This document shows, piece after piece, positions 29,985-45,495 of a DNA stretch of 64,000 nt (the stretch's first letter is position 1; every line of letters begins with the position of its first letter). The notes beneath the pieces were generated by a model that saw only the letters and a program-made list of their open reading frames with translations, had not been told where the DNA came from and did no database searches. This stretch comes from Mycoplasmopsis bovigenitalium (lineage in GTDB: Bacteria > Bacillota_I > Bacilli_A > Mycoplasmatales > Metamycoplasmataceae), in NCBI RefSeq assembly GCF_002356075.1, contig NZ_AP017902.1, forward strand, positions 744,001 through 808,000. Direction: 5' to 3'. Position numbers and translations under genes: made by a program.

Positions 29985-30554
29985 ATGGCTATAAATTTTA
30001 ATAAAACCTGACTAGAAAGACAGCAAGAACTACAATCACAAAGTGTCACAATGAGTTCATTACCGGACGGAACTTATGAGGCGAAAATTACAGAAGCACA
30101 CACAGAAAGACACCATAGCGGAAATTATGACGTTTTAGTCATAAGCGTTGAAATATCAAGCGGAGCATTTAAAGGGTACTCAAATTCAAAAACCTATTTT
30201 ATTGACGAATTATACCCACACACAAGAAAACGCAGTTTTGACGAATCGCAATTCAATAAATTATTAAGCGACTTAGGATTAGGCTATAACACTGAGCGCG
30301 AGTTTATAAACGCACTTTATGACCTAAAACAAAAGGACGTAGTGTTTAAAATTGAAACAAGCGAAAAATTAAACCCACAAAGCGGCAAAGCATACAGAAC
30401 GAAATATATTGACGCTGCCAATAAACCGTTTGTAATCAATAAAGAACAAACAACACAAACTCCAACAAGTCAGACAAAAACTCCAACAACTCAAACAGAA
30501 ACTCCAACACCTAAAATTGACCATAATTTTGAATTAATAGATGACTTAATCTAA
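29985..30554 (+). CDS. DUF669-like phage protein
   Basis: A 189-residue protein starting after an AAGAAGG site. The section LPDGTYEAKITEAHTE ... ISSGAFKGYSNSKTYFIDE, followed by a hydrophobic loop and a DLKQKDVVFKI strand, matches the beta-rich DUF669 proteins that sit beside phage helicases and primases. The C-terminal 40 residues are a Thr/Gln/Pro-rich linker built of short repeats (TPTSQTKTPTTQTETPT), ending in an acidic peptide DHNFELIDDLI like the acidic tip of single-strand-binding proteins. A role in ssDNA handling is inferred. Confidence 0.65.
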
Positions 30555-31597
30555 TGAATTACGAGCAAAAACTAGCGGAATTTAGAAAAAACAGAGACGC
30601 AAGAGCGATAGGGAATGCAAATTTAAACAGAGCGGCGGCAAATAAAAACGACGAATTTTATACAACTTATAAAACTATACATAAAGAATTAAAGCATTGA
30701 AAAAATCAACTAGTAGGCAAAACTGTTGTGTTACCTTGTGACCCCATTTTTGGGCTTGTAGAGTATGAAAACTTTTCGGGCTCGCAATTCTTTAAGTATT
30801 TTCACGACAATTTCAAAGAGTTAAAAATTAAAAAACTTATTGCTTCGTCTATTACATTTGATGGAACAAATACAAAAGTATATGAATATGACGGAGAAAA
30901 CTTAACCGAAACAGAAGTACCAAGCAACGGTGATTTTAGAGACCCAATAATGCAAGAAATTTACGCAAAGGGCGACGTTATTATTACTAACCCACCGTTT
31001 AGCATAATTACTGATTTTTTTCAAATGCTTCAAAATCTAAAAATAGACTTTTTGATTATTGCACCTATTCATGCAATCGGGCGACCATTAGTTTTTAACA
31101 ATTTTAAAAAGGGAGCATTTAATTATGGTTATAGCGTGGTTGAGGCTGAATTTATGAAGTTAACCGAAAAAGAAGGTGAGTTTATCTCTGGCGGTCCTAA
31201 TTGTCCCTGAATTACCAATTGAATTAAAGAAGAAGAAGAAGAAGAAGAAGAAGAAGAAGAAGAAGAAGAAGAAGACATTTTCAAAGGTCAGGAATGACTA
31301 GTTCAACAATATAAAATTATTAACGTCAATCGAGTTGCCGAACTATCCAAATTTTTAAATGCAGTAGAAACGCCAAGAGATTATATTTGAGCATTGCCGA
31401 TAAGTTCTTGACAAAATAAAAAAGTGCGCGACAACTTCGACCTTTATTGTGTTTCAAATGTTAAGTGCCAATACCCAGAACACCAAAACAACCACCCGAT
31501 AAAAATACATATAGAAGGAAAAGAAAAATTCGCTAGGTTATTTCTAACAATTAAAAAAGGAATTCAGAATAGAACAATTAAAAAAATAATATTTTAA
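30554..31597 (+). CDS. EcoRI-type adenine-specific DNA methyltransferase
   Basis: A 347-residue N6-adenine methylase joined to the DUF669 gene by TAATG. It has the N-terminal signature NKNDEFYTTYKTI (residues about 32-44), VVLPCDP in the SAM region, and the catalytic NPPF motif in VIITNPPFSIITDFF near residues 147-150, all as in the EcoRI methylase family. No EcoRI-like endonuclease is nearby, so it is an orphan methylase, probably protective. A run of 15 Glu residues (about 226-240), coded by (GAA)15, interrupts the chain between two conserved parts. This run keeps the frame at any copy number but can change linker length. Confidence 0.78.
31229..31273 (+). repeat. (GAA)15 trinucleotide repeat inside the methyltransferase gene
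   Basis: A pure run of 15 GAA codons. Every unit change is in frame and alters only the length of a poly-Glu stretch. Confidence 0.95.
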
Positions 31598-31611
31598 TAT
31601 TAGGAGAATAA

Positions 31612-33603
31612 GTGAGTAAAAAATTAGAATTGATACCATTAGACCTTTGAGTTTATGACATAGAAGTATATCCTAAGTTTTGGTGTGTAAGTTTTTACAA
31701 TGTTAAAACCAAAGAAATAAAAACCTTTAAAATTGGCGAACACTTAAAATTGCAAAGATTTATAGACGAAAAATTAAAAGGTCAATTTGTAGGTGGGTTT
31801 AATAATTCTAATTATGACGACCACATATTAAAAGAAATATTACAAGGCATTAACCCCAATGGCTTAAATAATTGAATTGTTAAGCACAGAAACAAACCTT
31901 GAGAATGACCTTATAATCAAAAAATCAATCACAGTTTTTTAAGTTTTGACGTTCTAAAATTATTAGGACCGGGGCGTTTATCTTTGAAGAAATACGAAGC
32001 GTTTTTAGGTTTAGCAATTAAAGAAACACAAGTGCCCTTCGATTATGACAAAGAACTAACACCGGAGCAAATAGAGCAAGTTATAGAGTACAACATTTAT
32101 GACGTTAAGGCTACCGCGTTTTTGTTCTTAAAATTTATAGACCAGTTCATTATTAGGCTTAAACTAGTTGAAGACTACAACTTGCCAAATGCTGCACTTC
32201 ATCAAACAATGACCCAAATTACGGCTAGTATATTTAACGCTCACCCGTCGCGGCTTGCTCGTTATACTGAATACTATTATGAAGTGCCGCAAAACATAAA
32301 AGAACTATACGCCAAAGCACTACCTGAATATAACTGATTAATCTCAAAGTTAGAGAGTACCAAGTTTTATAGCGAATACCACCCAGACTTTCAAAAAGAA
32401 CAGGTAAATTTACAACTCAACGTCAATGGCTTAATTTATGAATTTAAGTCAGGGGGCTTGCACGCAGCACAGCAAACAATCATAGAAAACGACGCGCTAA
32501 TTTATAACTCCGACATTGTTTCAAACTACCCAAATTTAATAGTTAAATACAATTACGGTTCAAGGGCAGCAAAAAACATGGAGCAAACAATAGCACAACT
32601 AATCGAAAAAAGAGTACAGAACAAAAAACAAGGCAACACGCTTGTTAGTTCTTATATGAAGGAGTTAATAGTTAGACCTTTTGGCGCTATGGGCTTTAAG
32701 TTTTCTAATTTATGAGACAGTAAGCAGCGTATGTCAATTTGTTTAACTGGTGAATTAATTATCTTTTTTCTGGCTGTTAAATTGTCTAATTATGCTGAAA
32801 TTTTACAAGTAAACACTGACGGGATAATGTACCAAATAAAAGACGTTAACAATTTGCCAAAAATTGAAAAGATACTTAACGCTTGACAAAAAATAACCAT
32901 GCTGGATTTAGAAACCACCCAATTTGCTAAATTATGACAAAAAGACGTCAACAATTACATATTAGTAAACAAAGAAGGCGAAATAAAAACAAAGGGCGGA
33001 ATGGTTAAGTATCATAATAAAAGATTTCACCACAAAGACTTTGACGAAGTGCGGGGAGTTGCAAATAATAATTTAACTGTATTAGATAAAGCGGTGGTTA
33101 ATTATTTTGTCTATGGCATAGAACCAGAAACCACAATCAAGCAAGAAAAAGACCTTGTGGCGTTTCAGTTTATTTTTGACGTTAAAGGCAATTATTCTGC
33201 CGTATTTTATGGAGATAATGAAGTAGAAAAAGCGAGCGTTGTTAGAGTATTTTATACAAGACAAGGACAACCAGTTTTTAAAGCACAAAAAATAGAAGGC
33301 AAATGGCGAAAAGATAAGGTGCCGTTTAGTTCTGAACGTTGCACAATTGTTAATGATTCGGTTTTAAATAAACAAGCGCAAGAACTAGACCTAGATTATG
33401 AGTACTATGTGCTTTTGGCTTGATCAAGAATAAACCAATACTTAAATAAGACCCCAAAAAATGCAATAGAAACAACAAAATACCCGGGCGTCTGCTTTGA
33501 GTGTGGTTTGTGTTCTGCTTCTTTGCTTGACGAAATAGCAGTGCGAGAAATTTATGACGGAATTGAAGTTTGCAAAAAATGTTATTTTAATAATACTATT
33601 TAA
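31612..33603 (+). CDS. Family B DNA polymerase, small phage type
   Basis: A 663-residue polymerase with a proofreading domain. Exo I is VYDIEVYPKFW (Asp16, Glu18), Exo II is GGFNNSNYDDHIL near residue 64, and Exo III is EYNIYDVKAT near residue 160. Palm motif A is SDIVSNYPNLI near residue 300, motif B is MKELIVRPFGAMGF near residue 350 (RPFG replaces the usual NSxYG), and motif C is QVNTDGIMY near residue 402 (NTDG in place of DTDS). The last 35 residues carry two CxxC pairs (CFECGLC ... CKKCYF), a zinc-ribbon-like end. The start is GTG at 31612 with a TAGGAG site. It is much shorter than cellular B-family enzymes and would replicate the element itself. Confidence 0.82.
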
Positions 33604-33647
33604 AAATTATTAACACAAGACAAAAAATACGATTAAAGGAAGGGAAT

Positions 33648-35675
33648 ATGGTTCAACTAGTAGATAACGAAGCACTAAAAAACTTTTTAGAAAATGAGTC
33701 ACGGTTTATTGTTTTAAACGACGACAAAACGCCAAAATTCGCATTCAAAGACAAACAAACGCACCTAAAATTGCGGGACGTTTATTCTGAAAGTAATTTA
33801 GGTCTTGTGCTTGATAATGATTATATTGTTATTGACGTCGATAACTCATTACACCCGCAAGAGGCTCAGAAATTAATGCAAATAATAGAAGAGTACCAGT
33901 GAGAGTGTAATATTATGAAAACCACTCGGGGCATGCATTTCTGGTTTAAGTTACCTGAAAAAATAAAAAACCAAGTGGCAGTTATTCTACCAGTTGGCAT
34001 TCAGTGCGATATTAAAAGCGCAAGTGCTAATAGTTATGTTGTTATTAAACACAAGGGCGAGTTTCGCAAGTGGGTAAAATTCACTAAGTACATAGACAAA
34101 TTACCGCAAGAACTAACCCCCTTGTCTACTCAATCATTTAAGAACTTGCCCACCCCAGTTGCTTTACAAGAAGGCTCAAGACGGGATAATTTATTTAAAA
34201 GATTGCCAACTCTTGCTCGCGGCGGTTTTAACCAACAAAGGGTTTTTAATTTGTTTAGTGTTATTAATAAATTGCTATTTGCTAACCCCTTGCCAAGTGT
34301 TGAAATTGAAAACATATTCAAAGGAAGCGAACAGTTTTTTGATAAGTCAGAACAAAGCCAATTTTACGTGGTCGACCATAATACCGGAAAACAAAACCTG
34401 AACCTTTTTTCTGTTGTTGACTACATTATCCAAAAATATAAGGTCGTTAGATATTCGGAACAGTTATTCTTTTTTAATGAAAATAAGGGAATTTATGAAC
34501 TAAAACTTGACCGAGAAATTCAAACGATTATAGTTGACATTATCCCAAAATTAAAGGTTTCAATAATTAAAGAAATACAAGCGCAAATTTTAATAAGTAC
34601 ACAAATAAAAAACAAAATACCCGAAGAGCACATAATCGCACTTAATAACTGCTACTATAACTTAAAAACATTTAGAAAGTTGGAAGTGGACAGCAATTTA
34701 TTTGTTATTAATAAAATTAACGTAGATTATGACCCAAGGTTAACACTAACAACACACGGGCGAACACTGCAAAAATTCCTTTCCGATATAACTTGCAACG
34801 ACTTAACGCTTCAAAAAATACTTTTACAATTTATCGGCTATTGTCTAACTTCTAGCACAAAATACCAAAAAGCCTTACTTATATATGGACAAACCGCTAG
34901 CAATGGTAAAAGTACATTTCTTGATATGCTTGACTTCTTTTTTAGTAAAAACAACGTCAGTTATTTAGGATTTGAAGAACTAAGTCAAAGGTTCGCAACG
35001 TCTTCGCTAATTGATAAAATGATTAACGTTGGTGCTGATATTTCTACCGATTATGTTTCCGAACCTTCTACTTTCAAAAAATTAGTAACCGGCGACGCAA
35101 TAAGCGCCGAATTTAAAGGCAAGGACCGTTTCAGTTTTAGAAACAAGGCTAAATTAATATTTGCAACAAATAAATTGCCAGCAACACAAGACAAGTCGGA
35201 CGGGTATTTTAGACGGTTTTTAATTGTTCCTTTTAATAATGAATTTAGAAAAGAAAACAGAAACATAGACCGAAACATAAAAGAGCGTTTATTAACAAAA
35301 ACAAACATGATGGTTCTATTCAGAATGGCAACAGAAGCACTAAGGGAATTAGAAGAAAAAGGAGAATTTGCAGAAAGTCAAACCGCTAAGGATATTACAA
35401 ACGACTACATAAAAACCAATAACTCAATTAATGTATTTATTGAAAACGACATGGAAAGAAGCGACGAACAAATAAAAGCAGGAGAAGGCTTCAACAATTG
35501 CGCCGTAGTTGATAAATACGTAGAATATAAGCGCTTTTGCTTAGATTTTGGTTATAAATCTTACTCGCTTTCAAAATTTAAAGAAGAAGTGCTCCTTTAC
35601 TTTAAAGAGATAAAAATGACAACCCGAAAAGTAAAATGCGACGAGCTGATAAAAGAAAAATTTATAGTCTTTTAA
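33648..35675 (+). CDS. Primase-helicase (prim-pol and D5/P4-type superfamily 3 helicase)
   Basis: A 675-residue replication initiator-type protein. The N-terminal third has a prim-pol-like active site (DNDYIVIDVDNSLHPQ, with the acidic pair near residues 62-65, and TTRGMHFWFKLP). The middle part is D5_N-like. Residues about 400-600 form the SF3 helicase, with the P-loop LLIYGQTASNGKSTFLDML near residue 413, MINVGADIS as Walker B, and FATNKLPATQDKSDGYFRRFLIVPF containing the sensor and Arg finger. This is the standard phage and plasmid 'P4 family' primase-helicase. Start after AAAGGAAGGG at 33648. A terminator follows, so it ends the operon. Confidence 0.87.
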
Positions 35676-35677
35676 TG

Positions 35678-35697
35678 CACGAGTTTCTCGTGTTTTT
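35678..35697 (+). terminator. Intrinsic terminator of the replication operon
   Basis: CACGAG / CTCGTG stem with a TTT loop, then TTTTTATTTT, starting 3 bases after the primase-helicase stop. Confidence 0.85.
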
Positions 35698-35763
35698 ATT
35701 TTGCTTTTTTCAAATAAAAAAGGGGTTAACTAAACTAGGACAAAAAAAGTTAACAGTTTAATA

Positions 35764-36945
35764 TTATTTTAACATCATAGCATATTGCTGTGGTGTTTTT
35801 CAATTTAAAATTGATTGAATTCTATAGTTGTTGTATCAAAATATATAATCAGCAATTATTTTTTTCAGATCTTCTAAAGTTATTTTACTGTAATCTAATT
35901 CATTTAAACATTCGCTTTTTATAATAGAAAATCAGTATTCAACCTCCCTATTATCCAAAGAATTTCCTACACGGGATAATGAAACAGTTCCTCCCATTTT
36001 ATTTATTTTGTCAATATAGATTTTTGAAGTGTATTGAAATCCATGGTCTGAATGAATAATAAAATCTTTATCGATAGACATAAATGTATTTATATTATCC
36101 ATAACTAAATCAATATCATTGTTTACAGATAATTTAAAATCTCTGATTTTTTTAGTTTTATGCTCAATTATTACAGACAAAAATACATGGTTATCCTTAA
36201 CATCTCTTGGCGCTTTTACATATGAAACATCGGTAGCGAAAATATTTCTGTTTAATTTGTCATTGTAATCGCGTTTAACAATATCTGGCAAAGCGAATTT
36301 AGTGTTCTTAATTTCGCTCTTTCTTCTTTGTTTTCTAATTTTGCATATTAAATTCAATCTTTTTAAATCTCTTCCAAGACTTCGAGGGTTAATGTAAATA
36401 TTATATTTCATAGAAATATAAGCACTCAACCTTAAGCGACCATATCTACCTTTGTTATCAAGAAAGGATTTTCTAATTATTGCATCGTTTTTGTGTTCCT
36501 TTACTTTTATAACTCTAGTTTTAAATTTTGCTACTGCTTGTCTGCATACATTAAAAATTTTTGCAGATTTACTGTAGGGAATATTTAGTTTTTTAGCTTC
36601 ACTAAGTTTTCCTGATTTTGATTTATTTTTATTGATCTCGTAATATCTCTTAGCTATTTCTATTAATTCTTCTTTTGTGAATTCGTTTCAATCGGGTTCG
36701 ATTGGTTTTTTAGGTCTACCACTACCTGGCTTTCTGTTCGCACCCTTTTTATCTAATAATTGATCTTGCATACCATTATTATAGTATCTTATAATTTTTC
36801 TGATTCTTTCAAGTAGATGTTTTCTCGTTATAAAATTTGTGTCTGGCGAAATATCATTTATATAATTTATTGTTTGTTTTAACCCAAATTCATTGTAGAT
36901 TTTATAAATCATATCAAACTCTTCTTTGATAAAGTGTCTTGACAT
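35764..36945 (-). CDS. IS3-family transposase, single ORF
   Basis: A 393-residue transposase in one unbroken frame (with TGA as Trp), not split into orfA and orfB by a frameshift. The N-terminal helix-turn-helix region (residues about 1-85) and a basic GSGRPKKP linker precede the integrase core. The catalytic residues are Asp239 in FATDVSY, Asp300 in HSDHGFQY and Glu336 in DNREVEYW, giving D-D-35-E. The chosen start at 36945 (MSRHFIKEEF) has an AAAGGAG site; an earlier in-frame start at 37038 lies inside the terminal hairpins. All catalytic residues are present, so it may be active. Confidence 0.88.
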
Positions 36946-36975
36946 TTGTATTCTCCTTTTTGTTGCATTTGAAAA

Positions 36976-37005
36976 TTTAAAAAAGCTAACACTTTTGGTG
37001 TTAGC
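36976..37005 (-). terminator. Inner terminator at the upstream end of the IS
   Basis: Minus-strand GCTAACAC / GTGTTAGC (8 bp, 5-base loop) followed by TTTTTT. It lies about 30 bases before the transposase start codon. Confidence 0.75.
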
Positions 37006-37020
37006 CTCCCCCTTAAACTC

Positions 37021-37061
37021 GGACAAAAAAGCCAACACCTCAGTGTTAACTTTTTTTGTCC
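37021..37061 (-). terminator. Outer terminator/hairpin at the upstream end of the IS
   Basis: Minus-strand GTTAACAC / GTGTTGGC (8 bp with two G-T pairs) followed by TTTTTT. It is enclosed in a longer hairpin, because GGACAAAAAA at 37021 is an inverted copy of part of the terminal repeat (37052-37061). Confidence 0.7.
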
Positions 37062-37102
37062 TGGTTTACTTGGCCTATACTAAGATTAATTAAGCAAAGT
37101 AA

Positions 37103-41477
<4,375 letters not shown>

Positions 41478-41485
<8 letters not shown>

Positions 41486-44400
41486 TTGTGCCTCCAAAAA
41501 TGTCAAAGTGTTGTAAAGTATCTTGTTCGTCATCTTGTTCTGAGTGTTTTACATCTAATTTCATACCAAGACCACGTAATTCGTATTTTAAAACATTAAA
41601 TGATTCAGGTTCACCAGGTTTTGGTAGCTCTTTACCTGAGGCAAGAGCTGCATAAAGTTGGTTTCTACCATTAATATCATCTGATTTGTATGTCAAGATT
41701 TCTTGAAGAATGTTTGTAGCACCATATGATTCAATTGCTCAAGTTTCCATTTCCCCAAATCTTTGACCACCATTTTGTGATTTACCACCTAATGGTTGTT
41801 GTGTAATTAATGAATATGGACCTACTGAACGAGCATGCATTTTATCGTCAACCATGTGGTTTAGTTTTAGCATGTACATAACACCAACAGAAACTGGGTT
41901 GTCAAATTTTTCACCAGTAATTGGGTCAATTAAAATTTGTTTACCAGTAGTTGGTAAGTTCGCTTCTTCAATAACATCATAAATTTCTTCTTTTTTAATA
42001 CCATCAAAAGGTCTAGTTACAAATTTAGTTTGCAATGTTCTAGCCGCCATTCCTAGGTGGATTTCTAAAACTTGACCAATGTTCATACGCGAAGGAACAC
42101 CTTGTGGGTTAAGCATAACATCAACAGGTGTTCCATCTAGTAAGTGTGGCATATCTTCTTCAGGAAGCACAATTGAAACAACACCTTTGTTTCCGTGACG
42201 TCCTGACATTTTGTCACCAACTTTGATTTTACGTTTAACAGCAATTGAAACTTTAACAATTTTGGTTATTCCATCTTCAAGTTGGTCTTTATTTTCTCTA
42301 CTTAAAACTTCAACAGCAATAACTGTACCGCCATGGCCGTTTTTAACTTTAAGTGAAGTATCTTTAACTGGTTGCTGTCTTTGTTGTAAAACAGCTAAAA
42401 GTAATTTTTCTTCTTGTGAAGGGTTGTCGTCACCTTTAGGACTTACTCTACCAACTAAAACATCACCTGGTGTTACATCACTACCAATACGAACAATACC
42501 AAATTCGTCTAAATGACGTGTGGCGAATTTTGAAACGTTTGGTAAATCAGCAGTTAATTCGTCATCACCGGCTTTTGATGTTCTAAATTGAATTGTTTGT
42601 TCTTCAATGTGAATTGAGGTAAATACGTCATCTTTAACAAGTCTTTCGTTAAGGATAATCGCATCCTCGTAGTTGTAGCCTTTGTATGTAGAAAAGGCAA
42701 CAACTACGTTTTTACCAAGTGATAATTCTCCGTCTTTAAATGATGCACCATCAACAAGTAAGTCACCTTTTTTAACTTCTTGTCCTTCCTTAACAAGTGG
42801 TTTTTGGTGTACAACTGTATCTTGGTTTGAACGTTGGAAGTTTTTTAAATAGTATGTATCAAGTGCATTTTTTGCGTTTCTGATTTTGATTTTTTTACCA
42901 TCAACATATTCAACAAGACCATCATTGCGAGCAACGAAGTTTCCTGATGAATATTTAGCAATATCTGCTTCAATACCAGTGGCAACAAATGGTGCTTCAG
43001 CTTCTAATAATGGAACTGCTTGACGTTGCATGTTAGCACCCATAAGTGCCCGGTTGGCATCGTCATTCTCAAGGAAAGGAATACATCCAGCGGCAACAGA
43101 AACCATTTGATTTGGCGAAACTTCAATAAAGTCAATTTCTTCAGCTGAGGCAATTTGGTATGTGTAATTATGACGAATAGTAATATTTGTATCAATAATT
43201 CTGTTGTTTTCATCAACTTTTACTGTTGACTGAGCAATTTTGTAGCCCATTTCGTCAGCAGCAGTTAAATAAACAGGTTCTGAGTAATTAACAACACAAT
43301 TTTCAACTCTATAATAAGGAGTTTGTAAAAAACCAAACTCGTTTACTGATGCATATGTAGCATAGTTTAAGATAAGACCAATGTTAGGACCCTCAGGAGT
43401 TTCGATTGGACAAATTCTTCCATAGTGGGTCGCATGAACGTCACGAACCTCGAATTGAGCTGTATCACGGTTTAGACCACCAGGCCCAAGTGAAGTTATA
43501 CGTCTTTCATTACTAATTTCAGCAAGTGGGTTAATTTGGTCCATGAATTGCGACAATTTCGATGAGTTGAAAAATGTTTTCATTTGGTTAGAAATTAATT
43601 TATTGTTTGTCGCATTTTTAGGGCTAACTTTATCAGGTTCTTTAGCGCCCATTCTTTCACGTGTTGTTTTTTCAAGTTTTGCTAAACCAACTTTTAGGTT
43701 GTTTTGAATTAATTCACCAATCGCAACAATACGTTTGTTTGTTAGCGCATCAGGGTCATCATCTTGACCAATACCATCTAACATATTGAAATAATAGTTA
43801 ATTGCAGCAATTAAGTCTGAAACTACTAAATGTGTTTCGTTTGCTTTTGGATCGGTTCCAATAACTCTAACAGGATCTAAACCTTTTTCCATTCATTTTT
43901 TGTTAGGGAAAACTTTTATAGAAATAATTTTATCCCTTCTTTTTAATGATGAGTTGGCAGGATCGTTTAATAATTTTGCATAAACTACATCAGTTTTTAT
44001 GCATTTTAATTTTTCAGATGAAAGCTTACCGTTATTGAAGTTTCATTGGATTAAAACAGCTAACTTGTGAGTAATAGGGGTTCCAATTTTTAGACTAATT
44101 TCATCCCCATTTTTGTCTTTAATAACAAGATCTTGACCTAAAATAGTTCCTGAAATACGGTCAACTAGATTTAGTTTTATGTTTAACATATAACGTCCAG
44201 TTGCACTTAGGTTGTAGTGCTTTTTATGGAACAACATACTTGGAATTAAGTTTGCTATAGACTCATCTGAAACACGGTCGCCCTTTCTGATGGTTCTAAA
44301 TAACTCGTCTTGACAATTTTTAATAACTTCCTCAGGTGTAAATTCTGTAGTTGCCTTTTTGTCTCTTTTGATTGATTCTAAAATAACATCAGATCTACCA

Positions 44401-45095
44401 AATAATTCAAAAATATCATCATGCATTATTCCTAATGCACCTAAGAAAGTAACAATGTTAACATTTTTATTTTTGTCAATTCTTATTTTTACACTGTCAG
44501 GGTTTTTTGATGTTACCTTGTGTGAAATTTCAACTCAAGAACCTACACGAGGTAATATTTCAACCTTGTTAAAAAGATCGTCAGATTGTTTATTTCTAAC
44601 TCCACGACCAAAATACGCACCAGGCGAACGAATTAATTGACTTACGATAACTTTCTCGCTACCGTTGATAATAAAACTTCCGCCAGAAGTCATTAATGGT
44701 ATTTCCCCAAGAAAAACAACGTCTTCTTTAACTAAACCTTCGTTTGTTGTTGTTGCTCTAAATCTACCATACAGTTTACCTGCGTAGTTGGTTCCTTTAA
44801 CCTTTGCTTTAGTAACTTCATCGTATTCTTTTGCTGGAACTTCAAGTGTTGCAGTATTGGGAATATACTCAAGTGTAACACCTTTGTTTGCAGAAGAAAT
44901 AGGATAGTGTTCTCTAATCGCTTCTTCGATACCAGTTTTCTTAAATCATTCAAAAGATTCTTTGGATGTTTTTAAAAAGTCTTGAACTTGGAATATATTT
45001 TTTGTAGAAGAATAATCTCTACGTTTGGTGCCTGAACCAAATTCGCTAACTTTGTACTGGAATTTATTTACATATTTTTTATTTAGCTGTTCCAT
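41478..45095 (-). CDS. rpoB: DNA-directed RNA polymerase beta subunit
   Basis: A 1205-residue protein and partner of rpoC. Recognisable regions include [21 protein letters not shown], the rifampicin region [19 protein letters not shown] ... [41 protein letters not shown], and the end [18 protein letters not shown]. In the rifampicin cluster the residue after DQ-N-PLAE is Ile ([10 protein letters not shown]), with S and L at usual places. The start at 45095 has an AAGGAG site. It is first in the operon with an extended -10 promoter upstream; no rplL lies before it in this window. Confidence 0.97.
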
Positions 45096-45158
45096 AAAAC
45101 TCCTTGATTATCGCGTATAAAATAATATTTGCTTAATTTAATAAGTAAATATATTTAA

Positions 45159-45164
45159 TTGTAG
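45159..45164 (-). promoter_or_regulatory. Extended -10 promoter of rpoBC
   Basis: Minus-strand TGCTACAAT, a TACAAT box with the TGn extension, about 64 bases before the rpoB start. Confidence 0.5.
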
Positions 45165-45179
45165 CATAAATTATTATTA

Positions 45180-45495
45180 ACAAAAGTAAAATTTTATTTT
45201 TTTTGCCAATGTAATTTTATAAATATATTTTTACTAATCAATTCATTTTTAAATTGATTTGGGAAAATTATTATCTTAAAAAATAGTTTATTAAATTAAT
45301 AAATTGAAAATTGAATTTGTTTATATTTTATTTTTTTACGATTTATATTTTTAAATGATATATATTTCTGGATGTTGCTATTAACAAAAAATAAGTTATG
45401 CATCGCATAAATAAATATTTATAATTCATAATCAATTTATTTAGGTATATTAAAATATCTTTAATAAAATTAAATACAAAATTTATAGGAGTTTT
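45180..45495. other. AT-rich intergenic region between rpoB and nfo
   Basis: About 300 bases of almost pure A and T between divergent operons. It should hold the nfo promoter; I see no gene and no strong hairpin. Confidence 0.4.

Larger units (their letters stand above)
35731..37068 (-). mobile_element. IS3-family insertion sequence, about 1.34 kb
   Basis: Terminal inverted repeats of 25 bp lie at 35731-35755 and 37044-37068. They match in 24 of 25 positions and share the core GGACAAAAAAAGTTAACA. The single transposase gene lies between them on the minus strand. I could not find a clear target-site duplication in the flanks. It sits 35 bases past the rpoC stop codon, between rpoC and the phage-type module. 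It resembles the single-ORF mycoplasma IS3 elements such as IS1138 and IS1221. Confidence 0.85.

Noticed and set aside
35764-36945. Transposase as two overlapping frames (orfA/orfB) with programmed frameshift
   Set aside because: With TGA read as Trp the whole gene is one continuous frame including all three catalytic residues.
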